From Manihot esculenta (lineage: Eukaryota > Streptophyta > Magnoliopsida > Malpighiales > Euphorbiaceae): DNA of 64,000 nt. Shown one piece after another: positions 12,451 to 24,445 of the stretch. Under the pieces are notes generated by a model. The model made no database searches. It was not told the DNA's origin and saw nothing but the letters and a program-made list of their open reading frames with translations. Numbering within the stretch: position 1 is the first letter of the stretch; each line of letters begins with the position of its first letter. The position numbers and the translations under genes are program-made. The stretch is from contig NC_035172.2 in assembly GCF_001659605.2 (NCBI RefSeq), positions 15,873,051 to 15,937,050 on the forward strand, written 5' to 3'.

Positions 12451-14631
12451 TGTAATACCCGGCTAGACTCCGGTATCGGAATTCCTACCGTCCGGTGGAA
12501 TCTCGGATGTCGGAGACCTCTAGAAGGGTAGAATCATGTTTTTATGAAATGTTTTCATGTTTTTAATGGTTTTGAGTATGAAATTGAATAAGTTTTTGCA
12601 TGAAAAGTCCTTGGAGGAAAACCCAGGTTCGGCCGCCGAAAGTCAAGTTCGGCCGCCGAACATTGCATGGATGCGGAGGCACATTCGGCCCCCGAACGTG
12701 GCCTGGCCAGCCACCTATAAAAAGGGGCACTTAGCCGAAATGGGCGAGTTTTCTCCCATTTTCGGCCACAGCAAGCTTCCGACCTTCCCTTTTGCAACTC
12801 TTGTGTTCTTTTTCCAAATCTCTTCCGTTTTTCTTGAGTTCTAAACTCACATTGCAAGTTTTGAGCGTTTAAAGCAAGTTTTGGAGCTTTGGGAACTCAG
12901 GAGCTCATTTTTTGTGGATCTCCAAGTTTAGGTCGTCTCCCTCTCGATCTTCAAGAGGTAAGAGCCGATCTTAAGCTCCTTATGTGTTTTAAATAAGTTT
13001 TATGCAAGATCTATGGGTAGAAATGCATGTTAGGGTATATGTTGAGTTTATGGGTTAATATTGATGTTTTGAACAATGTGGCTTGTTTGAGTATGTTTGA
13101 GGTGTTGTAGTTGGGGTATTTGATGTTTTGAGGCCCCTAGGAACTTGTATGCATGATTTGGTTGAGATATATGCTTGATTTGAAGTTTTGGGAGGCAAGG
13201 GGTTCATGTGAACCAAGTTTCTGCCCTTCTGGCAGAAACCAGGTTCGGCCGCCGAAGGGAGTTTCGGCCGCCGAACCCCCTTGTGGAGGCAGCATTCGGC
13301 TGCCGAAGTTGCCCCCGAAAAGAGACTTTCGTCTCTGTCTGGGACTTTCGGCCGCCGAAGGTGCCGCCGAAAGTGCCTGACTTTCGGATCTGTCCAGGAC
13401 TTTCGGCCGCCGAAGGTGCCGCCGAAAGTGCCCTGTTCAGCTATTTCATGCATATCTCTATGTGATATTTTCAGGATGTTTTAGGGGGTTTTTGGGGAGT
13501 ATATTAGAGTTGTAATTACGTATGTTTGGTCCCTCATTTGAGTCCACCTGTGTAGGTTCGGACCCGAGGAACCGAGGACCCCAGCAGTGAGTTCAGCTGC
13601 TTCGGTATTGTCAGAGTCAGCCAAAGGTGAGTGGAACTAAAACTTAATCTTTTAAATTAAATGCTTTATCATGTTTCATGCATCATGATTATGCAATAGG
13701 ATGATTGCATTAGTTTTCACGAATATGCCGCATTGCATAATTTATTGTTGTTGCGGGTGAATGTCGGATGACCCAGTTAGTCCATGACAGGAAGACCAGG
13801 CCCCATGCTACAGGCCTGGCACAGAGTAAGAAAGACCAGGCCCCATTCTACAGGCCTGGCACAGAGTAAGGAAAGACCAGGATCCCATCCTATGGTCTTG
13901 CACGGTTATGGGACTTGAAGACCAGGAGCCCAGAGGAGGCCCTGGGAAAATGGTAAGTAATGTATGTTCTGACAGGAAAGACCAGGACCCCATTCTACAG
14001 GCCTGGCACAGAGTTAACTTGGACTAATTGGTGACAAGTTCACCCAACCCTTATGTGAATTGTTTGTGTTATGATGCATTCCATTTGAGCATAGTGTTAA
14101 TGTGTTTTAATAGCTCTACTCACTGGGCTTTTAGCTCACCCCTCTCCCTTTACCCCCAGGCTTGCAGGTACAGTATAGTGCGGGAGTCCGGATAGAGTAA
14201 AGAAGTCATGATTATGTAATAGCTAGCAATGGACATGATCAAATTGTAATGTAAAAGCACAATATAGTCATGTAATGAGTTTTATGGATGTTAGTGTGTG
14301 CTTGACCATAGATTGTTGTTATCCCTTGTTAATTACATGATCTTAGAGAGTTTTATGATGTTTATGTAAACCAACTCAACAAATGTTATATCAGCCATTG
14401 GGGGTACAGATGAGATCCCACAGAGGGATCAATGTTATGTTAATGTTATGCACAGGTTGAGTTTGGTTGATGTGTATGGAAAGAAAAGTTTTAATTTTTT
14501 ATGCATGTTGTTGATCATGTATGGGATTATACAGGTTCACAGGTTTTATGTCAGGCTTGCTACGGGTCCTGGCGGCCTTAAGTCGACCCGGATCCTAGCG
14601 CCGGTAGCGGTCCGATTTTCGGGTCGTTACA
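12451..14631 (+). mobile_element. Solo LTR, family A, plus strand, inside tandem unit 1
   Basis: 2,181 bp from TGTAATACCCGGCTAG to GGGTCGTTACA, opposite in orientation to its host. Protease coding sequence reads across the site in the sister copy (near 22275-22280). The flanks are CATGC (12446-12450) and TCTGC (14632-14636), only 3 of 5 matching. TATA box CTATAAAAAG is at 12715-12724. TTCGGCCGCCGAA-type palindromes lie at 12627-12693 and 13240-13435. A minisatellite with a GACCAGGCCCCAT core repeats about four times at 13790-14012. Confidence 0.9.
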
Positions 14632-16527
14632 TCTGCAGTCCAAGGTAGCACCATGGGTAGATAGCCAATCCATCCCTAGAATGACGTCAAAGTCTGTCAA
14701 ATCTAGAACCACAAGGTCGGCGGAGAGGCATCTTCCCTCAACAAAAACTGGACTGTACTGGCAGACTGACTCTGCCACTGACGGGTCACACTTGGGTCCA
14801 CTGACCCATAGAGGACACTCTAACCCAGAGACTATCAGACCCAACCTCTCAACGGCTCTCGGAGCAATAAAAGAATGAGATGCACCTGGGTCCATTAATG
14901 CATACACATCAGAACACCCAATGACGAGATTACCTGACACCACGGTGTTGGATGTGTTAGCCTCCTGCTGAGTCATGGTGAAGATCCTGGCTGGAGCTGA
15001 TGGACCTTCACCTCGGGAACCAGAAGCAGAGGCTGCCCCTCTCCCTCTACCTCTGCCACTGCCCTGAGTTGTGGCTAGAGCTGCTGGCTGTGCCACACAA
15101 CCAGAAGCTGTCTGCTGGGGCTGGCCCATAAAAGGTGCTCTAGGACACTCCCGAGCCATGTGTCCCTCCTTTCCACATCTGAAACATGTATTAGTCCCAG
15201 CCCGACACACTCCCTTGTGTGGCCTCCCACACCTTAGGCATTCTGTACCATCTGAGCCTGAGCTCGAGCCACCGCCTAATCCCAGACCGGATTTCAACTT
15301 ACTCCAAAACTTGTTCTTCTTCGTCTTCTTGGTGGTGTTATTCCATCTCTTGCTACCTGAGCTCTGAAAAGAGAGACCTGGCCCTCCTCCGCCTGGGGTC
15401 TTAACCCCTGAAGACTGGGTCACTGACTGCTTCACTGACCCCTCAACTATAGCACTAGCCTCCATCCTTCGCGCCATATCCACCACAGTGTGGAAACTTT
15501 CCCTCTCAACTGACTGAATCAAAGAGGAGTACCTAGAATGCAGCTTCATAACATATCTCTTGGCTTTCTTCGAATCTGTATCTAGAGCTTGCCCTGAAAA
15601 AGGCAATAGCTCCAAGAATTTATTTGTGTACTCCTCTATACTCATGTGTTCTGTCTGCCTCAGCTGCTCAAACTCAATCATCTTCAGTTCTCTAGAACTG
15701 TCTGGAAAAGCCCATCCAGCGAACTCATTCGCAAATTCCTCCCATGTCATGCCGTCTAGTCTCGGGTCCACATAACACTTGAACCATTCCCGTGCCTTTT
15801 TGCACTTTAAGGTGAACCCTGCCATCTGAATGGCCCTGCTGTCATCTACCCCTAGCTCATCAGTTATCGTCTTCACTACTCTCAGGTACTCAAAGGGATC
15901 ATCCCCTGACTTGTATTTGGGAGCATCCAGCTTAAGGTAATCTGTCATCTTCACTTTGCTCCCACTGGCTGAGCTAGGTCTAGAAGGTTGAGTAACTGGG
16001 GCTGCTGGTTCTGTAGGTGGTGGAGGTAGGGGTGCAGCATTCCCCGAGGTGGGGTTTGCCGGGTTAGGATAGAAGGGTGAGGGTGGATAAGCTGGGTACT
16101 GTGTGTAAGGTGGATAGAAAGGTGGATAAGGCATGTAGGTAGGGTAGGGGTTAAAGCTGGAATAATCCGATGTGCCTCCCATCGGATACCCTGAACCCTG
16201 TGGGAAGGGTGGATAATGGGGTGGAAAACCATACCCCGAGGCCTGAACGCCTCCCTGTGACTCCCCTGTCCCTTCTTCCGCCATGCTGACATCCAGATTC
16301 CCATCCCTCCTCTGATCCTCTTCCATAACCTCCCTCACATCTGAAGAACTTCCTCCTCTATCAGTCCCCCTTCTGCTAGCATCAAAAGACCTTCTAGGGT
16401 CCCTTGACACTCTTTCTCTATTTGATCTACATGACATTGCCCTAGGCAATGCAGGAGGACGGGCGCTCGTGCCCTCATCCTCAGGTGGTACTCCAGTCAA
16501 TCTTGCAGATCGACGAGTTCCTCTCAT
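14632..16527 (-). pseudogene. Tandem unit 1 gag-protease (5' part of gag-pol)
   Basis: Minus-strand frame starting at [10 protein letters not shown] (ATG at 16525-16527). I chose this start because the start and following frame are shared by all copies while the sequence just upstream differs in frame between copies. It contains a proline/tyrosine-rich N-terminus, the capsid domain (about 15950-15500), a C-x2-C-x4-H-x4-C zinc knuckle (about 15145-15190) and the aspartic protease site D-P-G-A-S (about 14890). It is open to the solo LTR junction at 14631, where the polyprotein is cut off. The rest is at 9350-12450, so the gene is split by insertion. Confidence 0.87.
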
Positions 16528-16782
16528 CCTGTTTTCTGAAAAACAGTACACAACACACAAACATTAGCATCATATGGCTCATGTGGAAACACATGAACCC
16601 ACATCACATACATATCATTCATATCATAGCATCAATGCACATGTATAAAATCATGGCATTTCACATCATCATACAAGACAGGACTCAACATCCTATCCTA
16701 GTGGACATGATCTTCCTATTGTGCTTGACCTTGTAGAACATCTATGAGCCCGACATTCTAGGTCCGATCCTATGAACCTAGG

Positions 16783-16794
16783 GCTCTGATACCA
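16783..16794 (-). other. Primer binding site, initiator-Met tRNA (unit 1)
   Basis: On the minus strand TGGTATCAGAGC lies 3 nt inside the LTR that starts at 16798. It is complementary to the 3' end of initiator-Met tRNA, the usual primer of Tekay/Del elements. Confidence 0.88.
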
Positions 16795-16797
16795 TTC

Positions 16798-19077
16798 TGT
16801 AACGTCCCGAAAATCGGACCGCTACCAGCGCTAGAATCCAGGTCGGCTTAAGGCCGCCGGGACCCATAGCAAGCCTAACATACATCCTGTGAACCTGCTT
16901 AATCCCATACATGATCGACAACATACATAAAAATTTAAAACTTTTACTTTCGTTCATACACCAAACTCAACCTGTGCATGCACAATACATAATCATAATC
17001 ATAACCATGACCCCCTCGGTGGGATCTCATCAATGCCCCAATGGGCGATACGACATGTTGAGTTGGTTTACATAAACATCACAAAACATCTAAGATCATG
17101 TATAAAAAGGGATACCTTACATATTAGGTCAAGCACAATCTCGAATCCTCAATATCATTACATACATACTATTCATAACTTTACATCATTTTACAATTTA
17201 TCATGTCCACACTCTATCTATTACAAACACATGACTTCATTACTCTTGCGGACCTCCTGGTCTACCCTGTACCTGCAAACCTGGGGAATTAGGGAGAGGG
17301 GTGAGCTACTAGAGCCCAGTGAGCAGAATAATAAAACATTCAAAACATATGATAACATGGAATGCATCACATCACAGCTAATCACACCAAGGATGAATTT
17401 GTCACCAATAGCCCTCTACATAGTCCAACTGTGCCAGAACGTAGAATAGGTCCTGGTCTTTCTCTTACATAGCATAACATAACATTCCAATGTGCCAGAA
17501 CGTAGAATGGGTCCTGGTCTTTCTCTTACATAGTGCCAGCGAACGTAGAATGGGTCCCACTGGTCTTACATTCCGTACCGTACATATCACATCGTCACAT
17601 CATAGATCGAGGGCTATGGATCATCCAACATTCATCCACAACAACAACAGTAGAGTATGCAATGCAACATATTCGTGAATTCTAGTGCAACAACCTAGTA
17701 TATCTCATGGCATTAATGATGCGTGAATCATGCTAAAATGTCCATTTATTTGCTTTAAAAATGTAGTAGGTTATTCCACTCACCTCTGGATAGCTCTGAC
17801 CAGACACTGGAGCAGCTGACTCACTGCTGGGGTCCTCGGTTCTTCGGGTCCGAACCTATACAGGTGGACTCAAATGAGAGACCAAACATACATGAACATA
17901 ACTCTAAAAACATCCCCCAAAAACCCCCTAAAACATCATGAAACAATCATAGAAAAACATGCAAAGGAAGGCTGGACAGGGCGCTTTCGGCGGCAGGTTC
18001 GGCAGCCGAAAGTCACTCCAGAGCCGAAAGTCAGGCAGGTTCGGCGGCACCTTCGGCGGCCGAAACTCCCAGACAGAGACGAAACTCATGCATGTTCGGC
18101 TGCACTTTCGGCGGCCGAAACTGCTCTCCAGAAACGAAAGTCCTCTTTCGGGGGCAGGCTTCGGCAGCCGAAAGGCTTGCCTCCCAGGCAGTTTCGGCTG
18201 CCGAACCTGGTTTCTGCCAAAGGCCAGAAACTTGGTTCCTCATGCACAAACGCCTCCCAAACTTTTCAAACATGCATAAACCTATTCTACAACACTCCCA
18301 AACATACACAAACAAGCATACAAGCTCCTAGGGGCTTCAAACCATCAAAAACCCCAACTACAACACATCAAACAACTCACATTGTTCAAAAACATAACAT
18401 AAACCCATAAACCTAACCATGAGCTAAACATGCATTCTACCCCATAGATCTACTTAAAACTTACTTAAAACATGCCATAAGCTCAAGATCGGCCCTTACC
18501 TCTTGAAGATCGAGAGGAGAACGACCCTAGCTCGGAAAATGGGAGAGAGAGAGTTCCTTGAACCTCCAAGCTCCAAAACTTGCTCAAATGCTCAAAATCT
18601 TCAAAACAAGGGTAAAACTAATGAAAATCGAGAAAGATTTGAAGGAAAGAACCCAAAACCGGCGAGGGATGGCGGAGAGCTCACCTTGGCCGAAAATGGG
18701 GAGAAAAGCTCGCCCGTTTTCGGCTAAGGGACCCCTTTATAGGTGGCTGGCCAGGCCACGTTCGGGAGCCAAAAGTGCCTCCGCATGCATGCCATGTTCG
18801 GCGGCCGAACATAAGGTTCGGCGGCCGAACCTGGTTTCCCTCACTTATGCTTTCGGGGGCCTAAGGCACACCCGAAACGCATGCATGTTCGGCGGCCGAA
18901 CCTGAGTTTTCCTCCAAGGTTGTTTTCATGCAAAAACTCATTTCCTTTTTAATTAAAACCATGAAATACATTAAAACATTTTATGAAAACATGTTTCTAC
19001 CCTACTAGAGGCTTCCGACATCCGAGAATCTACCGGACGGTGGGAATTCCGATACCGGAGTCTAGCCGGGTAATACA
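16798..19077 (-). mobile_element. LTR 2 (shared middle LTR) of the tandem element
   Basis: 2,280 bp, ending GGGTAATACA (one base changed from GGGTATTACA). It is followed by a polypurine tract on one side (19078-19090) and preceded by a primer site on the other, so it serves as 5' LTR of unit 1 and 3' LTR of unit 2. TATA (CTATAAAGGG) is at 18733-18742. TTCGGC arrays lie at 17981-18210 and 18759-18903, the latter with one palindrome unit fewer than LTR 1. Confidence 0.9.
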
Positions 19078-19182
19078 TTCTCCCCCCTTAAGAACATTCG
19101 TCCCCGAATGTTCACCAACTAACACATAGCATGGCATAAACAAAACATACATACAAGCACATGGACTCACAAGGAACTAACC

Positions 19183-22100
19183 TTAGAAAAGATAAGGGTA
19201 TTGCTGGAGCATGGACTCCCGTGTCTCCCAAGTGCATTCTTCCAAATTGTGGTGGTTCCACAGGACTTTCACCATTGGGATTTCCTTGTTTCTCAGCTTC
19301 CTGATCTGGGTGTCTATGATCCGTACTGGCTGCTCAACATAGGTGAGATCCTCTTGGACCTCCACATCAGGCTCACTAAGAACCTTGCCCGGATCTGACA
19401 CAAACTTCCTTAACATTGAAACATGGAAAACCGGATGGATTCTTTCCATTGAAGCAGGTAAATCCAGCTTGTACGACACATTCCCAATCCTTTGCAAGAT
19501 TTCAAAGAATCCGATGTATCGTGGGGCTAGTTTACCTTTCTTCCCAAAGCGAACCACTCCTTTCATAGGAGACACCTTGAGCAATACCAGATCTCCCTCC
19601 TGAAAGTCTACTTGCCTTCTACGGATGTCTGCATAACTCTTCTGTCTGCTTGCAGCCGTCTTGATCCTTTCTCTGATTATGGGTACCACCCTGCTGGTGA
19701 TCTCTACTAGCTCAGGCCCTGCCAAGGCCTTTTCTCCAACCTCTTCCCAGCAAACAGGTGATATGCACTTCCTCCCATACAAAGCCTCATATGGAGCCAT
19801 CCCGATACTAGCATGATGGCTGTTATTGTAGGCAAACTCCACCAAGGGTAGATGCTGCCTCCAAGAACCGCCAAAATCCAGCACACACATTCTAAGCATA
19901 TCTTATATCGTCTGGATGGTCCTTTCTGATTGTCCGTCCGTCTGTGGATGGAAAGCAGTGCTAAAATCCAACCTGGTACCCATGGCATTCTGCAGACTCC
20001 GCCAAAATCTGGAGGTGAACTGGGGCCCTCTATCGGACACTATCGAAACAGGAACCCCATGCAGTCTGACGATCTCATCGACATACACCTGCGCCAACTT
20101 GTCCACAGAATAGCCACTCCTGACAGGGATGAAGTGAGCAGATTTGGTGAGTCTGTCCACAATCACCCATATGGAGTCCAATCTGTTGGACGCCGCCGGT
20201 AACCCCACTACGAAGTCCATAGCTATATTCTCCCATTTCCACTCTGGAATAGGTAGCAGGTTAAGCATTCCAGTCGGCTTCTGATGTTCCAGCTTCACCC
20301 TCTGACACACTTCGCAGGCTGACACAAACTGTGCCACTTCTTTCTTCATAGCTGGCCACCAATAAACCTTCTTCAGATCTTGATACATCTTGGTGGCTCC
20401 GGGGTGAACGCTGTATCTTGCATTATGAGCCACTCTCATAATGTCTCCTTTTAGCCCTATGTCATCTGGTACACATAGTCTGCTCCCATAGCGGAGGATC
20501 CCTTTGTTGTCGAATCTGAACTCACTATCTTTGCCTGACTGAACAGTCCTGGCAATCTTCACTAACTCTGGGTCCTCATGCTGTTTCTGAGCCACCTGCT
20601 CCAGAAACACGGGTGCCACTCTCATTTGGGCTACCAAAGCACCTGTACTAGACAACTCCAACTGTAGACCTTCCTCAATGAGCTTGTAAAACTCCTTCAC
20701 CACTGGCCTCCTCTCTGCCGATATGTGGGATAAACTGCCAAGTGATTTACGGCTTAAGGCGTCTGCCACAACATTCGCCTTACCCGGATGGTACTGAATC
20801 TTGCAATCATAGTCACTCAGCAGCTCTACCCACCTTCTCTGTCTCACGTTCAAATCTCTTTTACTCAAGATGTACTGTAGGCTCTTATGATCCGTGAAGA
20901 TCTCACATTTAACCCCATAGAGGTAATGCCTCCACATCTTGAGTGCAAAGATTATTGCTGCCATCTCAAGATCATGTGTAGGGTAATTCAACTCGTGCTT
21001 CTTCAGTTGCCTAGAAGCATAAGCAATCACCCTTTCATTCTGCATTAACACACAACCCAAACCCACTCGGGATGCATCACAGAAAACTGTGAAATCCTCA
21101 TTGCTAGCTGGCAAAGCTAACACTGGTGCTGACGTTAACCTCTTCTTAAGCTCTTCAAAACTCTCTTCGCACTGGTCAGTCCACACAAACTTCTGATTCT
21201 TCCTGGTTAACCTGGTCAGAGGAGCTGCAATCTTTGAGAAGTCCTGAACGAACCTCCTGTAGTAACCTGCCAAACCCAAGAAACTTCTAACCTCATTCAC
21301 TGAAGTGGGTCTAGGCCAGTTAGCCACAGCTTCTATCTTCTTGGGGTCCACCTCTATCCCATTTCCTGACACTACATGCCCCAAGAATGAAATGCTCCTC
21401 AGCCAGAACTCACACTTAGAGAACTTGGCATACAAGCCATGTTCCCTCAAGGTCTGCAGAACTAACCTCAGATGATGGGCATGCTCTTCTGCATTCCTGG
21501 AATACACTAAGATATCATCTATGAAGACAATAACAAAGTGATCTAGGTATTGGCTAAACACTCTGTTCATGAGATCCATGAATGCTGCAGGGGCGTTGGT
21601 TAACCCGAACGGCATCACAAGGAACTCATAATGCCCATATCTGGTCCTAAAAGCTGTCTTTGGCACATCTTCTTCTCTTATCCTTAGCTAATGGTACCCC
21701 GATATCAGATCTATTTTGGAGAAAAAACCCGCTCCAGCTAGCTGGTCGAATAGATCGTCGATCCTTGGCAGAGGGTACCTGTTCTTGGTAGTGACTTTGT
21801 TCAACTGCCTGTAGTCGATACAAAGTCTAAGGGATCCATCCTACTTTTTCACAAACAAGACTGGAGCACCCCAAGGTGAGGTACTCGGTCGGATGAAGCC
21901 CTTTTCTACCAGCTCTTGCAACTGCTCTTTCAACTCCTTCAACTCCTTCAACTCGGCTGGGGCCATCCTGTAGGGAGGGATAGAGATTGGTCTAGTTCCA
22001 GGCATCAACTCTATCTCGAACTCTATCTCCCTAGCAGGTGGTAAATCTGGAAGCTCGTCTGAAAAAACATCCTGAAATTCTCTGACAACTGGCACCGAGG

Positions 22101-24175
22101 CTGACTTCATGACCTGGCTATCTAGCTCTCTCACATGAGCCAAATAACCCTGACATCCCTTCCTAAGCAACCTACGAGCCTGAAGAGCTGATATCAGACC
22201 TCTAGGTGTACCCCTCTTGTCTCCTCTGAAGACGACCTCTGACCCGTTCTGATCTTTGAACCTGACTACCTTGTCTCTGCAGTCCAAGGTAGCACCATGG
22301 GTAGATAGCCAATCCATCCCTAGAATGACGTCAAAGTCTGTCAAATCTAGAACCACAAGGTCGGCGGAGAGGCATCTTCCCTCAACAAAAATTGGACTGT
22401 ACTGGAAGACTGACTCTGCCACTGACGGGTCACACTTGGGTCCACTGACCCATAGAGGACACTCTAACCCAGAGACTATCAGACCCAACCTCTCAACGGC
22501 TCTCGGAGCAATAAAAGAATGAGATGCACCTGGGTCCATTAATGCATACACATCAGAACACCCAATGACGAGATTACCTGACACCACGGTGTTGGATGTG
22601 TTAGCCTCCTGCTGAGTCATGGTGAAGATCCTGGCTGGAGCTGATGGACCTTCACCTCGGGAACCAGAAGAAGAGGCTGCCCCTCTCCCTCTACCTCTGC
22701 CACTGCCCTGAGTTGTGGCTGGAGCTGCTGGCTGTGCCACACTACCAGAAGCTATCTGCTGGGGCTGGCCCATAAAAGGTGCTCTAGGACACTCCCGAGC
22801 CTTGTGTCCCTCCTGTCCACATCTGAAACATGTATTAGTCCCAGCCCGACACACTCCCTTGTGTGGCCTCCCACACCTTAGGCATTCTGTACCATCTGAG
22901 CCTGAGCTCGAGCCACCGCCTAATCCCAGACCAGATTTCAACTTACTCCAAAACTTGTTCTTCTTCGGCTTCTTGGTGGTGTTATTCCACCTCTTGCTAC
23001 CTACGCTCTGAGAAGAGAGACCTGGCCTTCCTCTGCCTGGGGTCTTAACCCCTGAAGACTGGGTCACTGACTGCTTCACTAACCCCTCAACTATAGCACT
23101 AGCCTCCATTCTTCGCGCCATATCCACCACAGTGTGGAAACTTTCCCTCTCAACTGACTGAATCAAAGAGGAGTACCTAGAATGCAGCTTCATAACATAT
23201 CTCTTGGCTTTCTTCGAATCTGTATCTAGAGCTTGCCCTGAAAAAGGCAATAGCTCCAAGAATTTATCCGTGTACTCCTCTATACTCATGTGTTCTGTCT
23301 CCCTCAGCTGCTTAAACTCAATCATCTTCAGTTCTCTGGAACTGTCTGGAAAAGCCCATCCAGCGAACTCATTCGCAAATTCCTCCCATGTCATGCCGTC
23401 TAGTCTCGGGTCCACATAACACTTGAACCATTCCCGTGCCTTTTTGCACTTTAAGGTGAACCCTGCCATCTGAATGGCCCTGCTGTCATCTGCCCCTAGC
23501 TCATCAGTTATCGTCTTCACTACTCTCAGGTACTCAAAGGTATCATCCCCTGACTTGTATTTGGGAGCATCCAGCTTAAGGTAATCTGTCATCTTCACTT
23601 TGCTCCCACTGGCTGAGCTAGGTCTAGAAGGTTGAGTAACTGGGGCTGCTGGTTCTGTAGGTGGTGGAGGTGGGGGTGCAGCATTCCCCGAGGTGGGGTT
23701 TGCCGGGTTAGGATAGAAGGGTGAGGGTGGATAAGCTGGGTACTGTGTGTAAGGTGGATAGAAAGGTGGATAAGGCATGTAGGTAGGGTAGGGGTTAAAG
23801 CTGGAATAATCCGATGTGCCTCCCATCGGATACCCTGAACCCTGTGGGAAGGGTGGATAATGGGGTGGAAAACCATACCCCGAGGCCTAAACGCCTCCCT
23901 GTGACTCCCCTGTCCCTTCTTCCGCCATGCTGACATCCAGATTCCCATCCCTTCTCTGATCCTCTTCCATAACCTCCCTCCCTCACATCTGAAGAACTTC
24001 CTCCTCTATCAGTCCCTCTTCTGCTAGCATCAAAAGATCTTCTAGGGTCCCTTGACACTCTTTCTCTATTTGATCTACATGACATTGCCCTAGGCAATGC
24101 AGGAGGACGGGCGCTCGTGCCCTCATCCTCAGGTGGTACTCCAGTCAATCTTGCAGATCGACGGGTTCCTCTCAT
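19183..24175 (-). pseudogene. Tandem unit 2 gag-pol, broken
   Basis: A complete but dead minus-strand Tekay/Del polyprotein. Gag starts with M-R-G-T-R-R at 24173-24175, followed by the zinc knuckle (about 22790-22835), protease D-P-G-A-S (about 22530), RT F-I-D-D (about 21515), RNase H (about 21080), integrase (about 20450-19900) and a chromodomain-like end (19183-19330). Breaks: a 4-bp tandem duplication (CCTC) near 23976-23984 shifts the frame; TAG at 23887-23889 and 21688-21690 replace Gln; TAG at 21841-21843 replaces Lys; TAA at 19903-19905 replaces Glu. None of these is shared with unit 1. Confidence 0.9.
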
Positions 24176-24430
24176 CCTGTTTTCTGAAAAACAGTACATA
24201 AAACACAAACATTAGCATCATATGGCTCATGTGGAAACACATGAACCCACATCACATACATATCATTCATATCATAACATCAATGCACATGTATAAAATC
24301 ATGGCATTTCACATCATCATACAAGACAGGACTCAACATCCTATCCTAGTGGACATGATCTTCCTATTGTGCTTGACCTTGTAGAACATCTATGAGCCCG
24401 ACATTCTAGGTCTGATCCTATGAACCTAGG

Positions 24431-24442
24431 GCTCTGATACCA
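24431..24442 (-). other. Primer binding site, initiator-Met tRNA (unit 2)
   Basis: TGGTATCAGAGC on the minus strand, 3 nt from the LTR that starts at 24446. Same arrangement as at 16783. Confidence 0.88.
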
Positions 24443-24445
24443 TTC

